From NCBI GenBank assembly GCA_030603805.1, contig JAUVXD010000002.1, forward strand, positions 1 through 64,000: a DNA stretch of 64,000 bases. Direction: 5' to 3'. The translations under genes and the position numbers were made by a program. Each line of letters opens with the position of its first letter. The stretch's first letter is position 1. The notes under the pieces are model-generated. The model worked only from the letters and a program-made list of their open reading frames with translations. It searched no databases and had not been told where the DNA came from. The stretch is from Acholeplasmataceae bacterium. GTDB taxonomy: Bacteria; Bacillota_I; Bacilli_A; Acholeplasmatales; Acholeplasmataceae. Positions 60,199 through 64,000 of the stretch are shown piece by piece.

Positions 60199-62826
60199 TT
60201 ATCTTGGATTCTTGATGTTTGCATGTGCAGCTGCAAGTCTTGCAATAGGCACACGGAATGGTGAACATGAAACATAAGTTAAACCGATGTTATGGCAGAA
60301 TTCCACTGAAAGTGGGTCTCCACCGTGTTCTCCACAAATACCAAGCTTGAGATCAGGTCTAACTTTTTTACCTAACTCAACAGCAATTTGCATGAGTTTG
60401 CCAACACCTTTTTGGTCGATGTGAGCAAATGGATCAGATGCGAAAATCTTCTTTTCATAGTAGTCGCCAAGGAACTTACCAGCATCGTCTCTTGAGAAAC
60501 CAAACGTCATTTGCGTTAAGTCATTGGTACCAAAGCTGAAGAATTCTGCTTCTTTTGCAATTTCATCTGCAGTGATACATGCGCGTGGGATTTCAATCAT
60601 CGTACCAACTAAGTACTCTAACTTGACACCGGATTCTTTAATGACTTTTTCAGCTGTTGCAACAACAACATCTTTAATCATTTGAAGTTCTTTTACTTCT
60701 CCAACCAGTGGAATCATAATTTCAGGCACAACCTTCATGCCTTCTTTATTGACTTGAATTGCAGCTTCAATGACGGCACGTGTTTGCATTTCAGCAATTT
60801 CTGGATAAGTCACTGATAAACGCACACCACGGTGACCTAACATTGGGTTTGTTTCATGAAGACCTTCAATGGTTGCATTAAGTTCTTCATAAGATAAGCC
60901 CATTTCTTTTGCTAAATCACGAATGTCTTTCTCTGCTGTTGGAACGAATTCATGTAGTGGTGGATCTAAGTAACGAATGGTCACGGCATAACCCTTCATT
61001 TCTTTATATAAGCCAATGAAGTCTTGTCTTTGCATTGGAAGTAACTTCGCTAAAGCTTTTTCTCTTTCAGCCTTATTCTTAGCAACAATCATTTCACGAA
61101 CTGCTGGAATTCTATCAGCTTCAAAAAACATATGTTCAGTACGGCATAAACCAATACCTTCAGCACCGTAGTTATAGGCAACTTTAGCATCTCTTGGGTT
61201 ATCTGCATTGGTTCTCACCTTAAGTGCTCTAAATTCATCTGCCCAAGCCATGAGGGTTGCGAAATCTCCAGATACAGTAGCATCTTGAGTTTCAACCTTT
61301 TCGCCGTAAACTTTACCGGTAGAACCGTCTAATGAAATCCAATCGCCTTCACTAAACTTTTCGCCGTTGACTTCAAAATATTTCTTAGATTCATAAACTC
61401 TAACCGCACCAGCACCCGCAACACAGCATGTACCCATGCCTCTTGCAACAACAGCAGCGTGTGATGTCATACCGCCACGTGATGTGAGGATACCTGAAGA
61501 AACGATCATACCTTCAATATCTTCTGGTGATGTTTCTTGACGGACTAAGATGACTGGAAGACCATCTTTAGCTTTGAGTTCTTTAGCTCTTTCAGCAGTG
61601 AATGCAACACGACCGGTAGCCGCACCCGGTGATGCGTTTAAGCCTGTCGTAATGACTCTAGCTTTCTTAAGAGCTGCTGGATTGAATTGTGGGTGAAGTA
61701 GAGCGTCTAATTGAGCAGGTTCTACTTTAAGAACTGCTTCTTTCTTCGTTAAAACGCCTTCATTGACTAAATCAATGGCAATCTTTAAAGCTGCTTGAGC
61801 AGTTCTCTTACCATTACGTGTTTGAAGCATATAGAGTTTACCTCTTTCAATGGTGAACTCCATGTCTTGCATATCACGATAATGTGCTTCTAATTTCTTA
61901 GAAATGTTAAAGAATTGTTCGTATAATGCTGGATTATCTTTCTTTAATTCAGCAATCGGTTTTGGTGTACGAATACCTGCAACAACGTCTTCACCTTGTG
62001 CGTTAAATAAGTATTCACCATAAAGTTCGTTGGTACCATCAGATGGGTTTCTAGAGAACGCAACACCTGTACCAGAATCATCGCCCATGTTACCAAAGAC
62101 CATGCCTTGAACGTTAACAGCTGTTCCCCATTCGTAAGGAATGTGGTTTAAACGTCTATACGTATTGGCACGTGGGTTATCCCATGATCTAAAGACTGCG
62201 GTAATCGCTTCAATCAATTGTTCTCTTGGATCTTGTGGGAAGGGTTGTCCCTTTAATTCTTCATATTTTACTAAGAATTGTCCAACAAGCTTTTCTAAAT
62301 CATCTGCATTTAAATCCGTGTCTAATTCAACACCTTTTTCATGCTTCATTGCTTCAAGCAGATGCTCGAAGTTTTCCTTATCGATTTCCATCACGACGTC
62401 AGCAAACATCTGAATGAAACGACGATAGGAGTCATAAGCGAATCTTGGGTTGTTCGTCAGTTTTGCTAAACCTTTAACAGATACATTCGTTAAACCTAAG
62501 TTTAAGATGGTATCCATCATGCCTGGCATAGATGCTCTAGCTCCAGAACGAACGGATACTAAGAATGGATCATTGGGGTCACCAAAAGTTTTTCCGTATT
62601 CTTTTTCTGTAGCCTCAAGTGCTGCAAAAATTTGTTTGATGATTTCAGGCTTAATCACCTTTTTGTTTGCGTAATAATCGTTACATGCTTCTGTTGTAAC
62701 GGTAAATCCTTGGGGAACTGGCATGCCTAGGGAAGTCATGTCAGCAAGGTTTGCACCTTTGCCGCCCAGAAGATTTTTCATTGACGCGTTGCCTTCTTTA
62801 AATAGATAGACATATTTTGTGGTCAT
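60199..62826 (-). CDS. ppdK: Pyruvate, phosphate dikinase
   Basis: This 875-residue enzyme interconverts pyruvate, ATP and phosphate with phosphoenolpyruvate, AMP and PPi. The N-terminal nucleotide-binding domain has GGKGANLADM (about 20) and SVRSGARASMPGMMDTILNLGL (about 90-112). The phosphohistidine loop is GGMTSHAAVVARGMGTCCV (about 450). The C-terminal PEP/pyruvate barrel has GIGLCRTEHMFF, SFGTNDLTQMTFGFSRDD and the catalytic Cys in GICGEHGGDP (about 830). The length is normal (about 875-880). The ATG at 62826 has AGAGAGG 8 bases upstream; the ATG at 62832 is too close to it. It follows pfkA by 41 bp without a terminator, so pfkA and ppdK are probably cotranscribed. Confidence 0.96.
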   Translation of the reverse strand: MTTKYVYLFKEGNASMKNLLGGKGANLADMTSLGMPVPQGFTVTTEACNDYYANKKVIKPEIIKQIFAALEATEKEYGKTFGDPNDPFLVSVRSGARASMPGMMDTILNLGLTNVSVKGLAKLTNNPRFAYDSYRRFIQMFADVVMEIDKENFEHLLEAMKHEKGVELDTDLNADDLEKLVGQFLVKYEELKGQPFPQDPREQLIEAITAVFRSWDNPRANTYRRLNHIPYEWGTAVNVQGMVFGNMGDDSGTGVAFSRNPSDGTNELYGEYLFNAQGEDVVAGIRTPKPIAELKKDNPALYEQFFNISKKLEAHYRDMQDMEFTIERGKLYMLQTRNGKRTAQAALKIAIDLVNEGVLTKKEAVLKVEPAQLDALLHPQFNPAALKKARVITTGLNASPGAATGRVAFTAERAKELKAKDGLPVILVRQETSPEDIEGMIVSSGILTSRGGMTSHAAVVARGMGTCCVAGAGAVRVYESKKYFEVNGEKFSEGDWISLDGSTGKVYGEKVETQDATVSGDFATLMAWADEFRALKVRTNADNPRDAKVAYNYGAEGIGLCRTEHMFFEADRIPAVREMIVAKNKAEREKALAKLLPMQRQDFIGLYKEMKGYAVTIRYLDPPLHEFVPTAEKDIRDLAKEMGLSYEELNATIEGLHETNPMLGHRGVRLSVTYPEIAEMQTRAVIEAAIQVNKEGMKVVPEIMIPLVGEVKELQMIKDVVVATAEKVIKESGVKLEYLVGTMIEIPRACITADEIAKEAEFFSFGTNDLTQMTFGFSRDDAGKFLGDYYEKKIFASDPFAHIDQKGVGKLMQIAVELGKKVRPDLKLGICGEHGGDPLSVEFCHNIGLTYVSCSPFRVPIARLAAAHANIKNPR

Positions 62827-62867
62827 ATGCATTTCCTCTCTCTTTTTTTATATCAGTGAAGTCTCTT

Positions 62868-63818
62868 TTAAGAAACTTTCTTAACCAATCCATATAATTC
62901 ATTTTTAGGTCTTTTTTGACCCACAACATTGACGAATGGTAAATGTACCATTCTTGAATCACGAACACCGACACAAACTCCATAAATATCATCATTTAAA
63001 AGCTCAACCGCGTAAGTACCCATACGAGATCCTAAAATGCGATCTTCAGGACATGGTGACCCGCCACGTTGAATGTATGATAAAACCGTTGCTCTTGATG
63101 TAAATCCTGATTTTTCAGAAATTTCTTTCGCAAATTCATGCACATCAAATTGATTTTCAGTGACCACGATAATCGCATGTCTACGTCCTTCTTTTTGATG
63201 TTTCTTAAGTCTTTCGATAATTTGTTCTTTATTCATTGGATGTTCAGGGGTTACAATAAACTCTGCGCCACCACAAATGCCTGAAAATAAAGCAAGATCC
63301 CCACAGTGTCTACCCATCACTTCAACAATAGAACATCTTCTATGTGAAGTTGATGTGTCTCTGAGTTTATCGATTGCATCCACGATTGTTTCAACAGCGG
63401 TATGAAAACCGATGGTAAAATCCGTACCAGCAATGTCGTTATCAATGGTTCCAGGTAATCCAATGGTTTTAACACCCATACGGGTTAAATCCATCGCACC
63501 ACGATAGGTGCCATCGCCACCAATGACGATTAACGCTTCTATGCCTCTATTTTTTAAATTTTGAACTGCTTTTTCTCTAACTTCTTCCTTTAAAAATTCA
63601 GGAGCTCTTGAAGTTCCTAAGAAAGTACCGCCTTTAGAAAGCATACCGGATACAGATTGATGATTAAGTAAAACCATATCATCTTCAATCATACCTTGGT
63701 AGCCATCTTTGATGCCATAAACTTCATGCCCGTAAGAAATCCCTGCACGTACAACAGCACGTACAGCAGCATTCATCCCGGGAGCATCGCCACCTGATGT
63801 TAAAACGCCAATTTTCAT
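62868..63818 (-). CDS. pfkA: 6-phosphofructokinase
   Basis: This 316-residue enzyme makes fructose 1,6-bisphosphate. The N-terminus MKIGVLTSGGDAPGMNAAVRAVVR is classical. The nucleotide site is IGGDGTYRGA, with Gly (not Asp) after GGD, and the active site PGTIDND has Gly before TIDND. Both residues mark the ATP-dependent type rather than the PPi-dependent type (GGDD and PKTIDND). IGFHTAVETIVDAID and VEVMGRHCG follow, and YIQRGGSP is near the C-terminus. Its length is normal (about 320). AAGGGGATT lies 8 bases before the ATG. It is the first gene of the pfkA-ppdK unit. Confidence 0.96.
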   Translation of the reverse strand: MKIGVLTSGGDAPGMNAAVRAVVRAGISYGHEVYGIKDGYQGMIEDDMVLLNHQSVSGMLSKGGTFLGTSRAPEFLKEEVREKAVQNLKNRGIEALIVIGGDGTYRGAMDLTRMGVKTIGLPGTIDNDIAGTDFTIGFHTAVETIVDAIDKLRDTSTSHRRCSIVEVMGRHCGDLALFSGICGGAEFIVTPEHPMNKEQIIERLKKHQKEGRRHAIIVVTENQFDVHEFAKEISEKSGFTSRATVLSYIQRGGSPCPEDRILGSRMGTYAVELLNDDIYGVCVGVRDSRMVHLPFVNVVGQKRPKNELYGLVKKVS

Positions 63819-63860
63819 ATGAATTTAATCCCCTTACATAAAAAAACGTACTGCACAATC

Positions 63861-63889
63861 ATTATAGCACAAAGAAGCTTATTTTTGAA
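63861..63889 (-). promoter_or_regulatory. Promoter of pfkA-ppdK
   Basis: An extended -10, TGCTATAAT (TATAAT at 63861-63866), and TTCAAA (63884-63889) at a 17-bp spacing on the minus strand. The leader would be about 36 bases. Confidence 0.7.
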
Positions 63890-63917
63890 TGCAATGACAT
63901 AAGATTTTGTTAAATTA

Positions 63918-63931
63918 TGAAAACGATTTTT
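63918..63931. promoter_or_regulatory. cre-like box upstream of pfkA
   Basis: TGAAAACGATTTTT matches 12 of 14 cre positions and lies 29 bp upstream of the -35. It is the fourth such box in the window next to a carbon or lipid gene promoter. The remaining bases to 64000 show no gene. Confidence 0.4.
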
Positions 63932-64000
63932 TAGCATGATAGAGGTTGATATCAGATAAACTGTGATAAAATAACATAGGATTATCAAAATTTATTATAG

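Noticed and set aside
1-64000. UGA read as tryptophan
   Set aside because: Considered because the window looks mollicute-like. Trp positions in conserved proteins are TGG, and TGA ends pepT and others at the expected length, so the standard code is used.
1-64000. CRISPR array, tRNA or rRNA genes
   Set aside because: No evenly spaced direct repeats, no cloverleaf with a CCA-type end and no rRNA-like sequence were seen in the intergenic stretches.

Overview
This window is a low-GC bacterial chromosome segment, most likely from an acholeplasma-like mollicute (Acholeplasmataceae). That placement is an inference. It rests on the strong AT bias, the many lipoproteins with a Cys lipobox and no LPXTG-type sorting signal, the abundance of InlB-type (Listeria-Bacteroides) repeats in surface lipoproteins, and a compact glycolytic block. 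The standard genetic code is used: TGA ends real genes (for example pepT) and Trp is TGG, so this is not a UGA-Trp mollicute. Most genes lie on the minus strand.

Layout. 1-1755: an IS1182-like insertion sequence. 1773-19155 (minus): a nine-gene carbohydrate operon. In transcription order it encodes a secreted beta-helix glycosidase-like lipoprotein, a large InlB-repeat/beta-sandwich lipoprotein, an ABC sugar-binding lipoprotein, a fused two-domain permease, a MalK-type ATPase, two GH65 phosphorylases, beta-phosphoglucomutase and a LacI-type regulator. The logic is glucan or oligosaccharide capture outside, ABC import, phosphorolysis to beta-glucose 1-phosphate, then glucose 6-phosphate for glycolysis. 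Two near-identical LacI-type operators and a cre-like box lie upstream. 19524-23599 (minus): a TetR-controlled operon with a serine hydrolase, three GNAT acetyltransferases and a membrane protein. 23723-23827: a 34-residue membrane peptide. 24042-25490 (+): a FabK/nitronate monooxygenase-type flavoenzyme with a FabT-like palindrome in its leader. 26230-28925: the TldD/TldE protease pair. 29015-33907: a heterodimeric ABC exporter behind three small sensor/regulator-like genes. 34097: pepT. 35433-37651: a SWIM protein and a HipBA toxin-antitoxin pair with an array of palindromes. 38011-39980: four tightly overlapping genes of unknown role. 40088-46279: a 2063-residue modular surface lipoprotein. 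46439-51596: Sel1 repeat protein, membrane proteins, SGNH hydrolase and uvrB. 51792-54905: an AbiE system whose toxin gene carries both a nonsense codon and an IS110-family insertion. 55103-63818: Na/Pi cotransporter, pyruvate kinase, DEAD-box helicase, PPDK and phosphofructokinase.

The most interesting object is the IS110 element (about 52350-53901). Its 5' noncoding end reads as a bridge RNA: two loops, each with the layout guide-hairpin-guide, whose four guide segments match the left target, right target, left donor and right donor in the order known for bridge RNAs. Some matches need G.U wobbles and one needs a bulge. Joining its two ends around the CA core also creates a promoter with TTGACT, a 17-bp spacer and TAAGAT. 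Removing the element with one core copy restores the AbiEii reading frame, apart from one upstream TAA.

No tRNA, rRNA or CRISPR array was seen. Functional names come from motif recognition by eye; no database search was possible.
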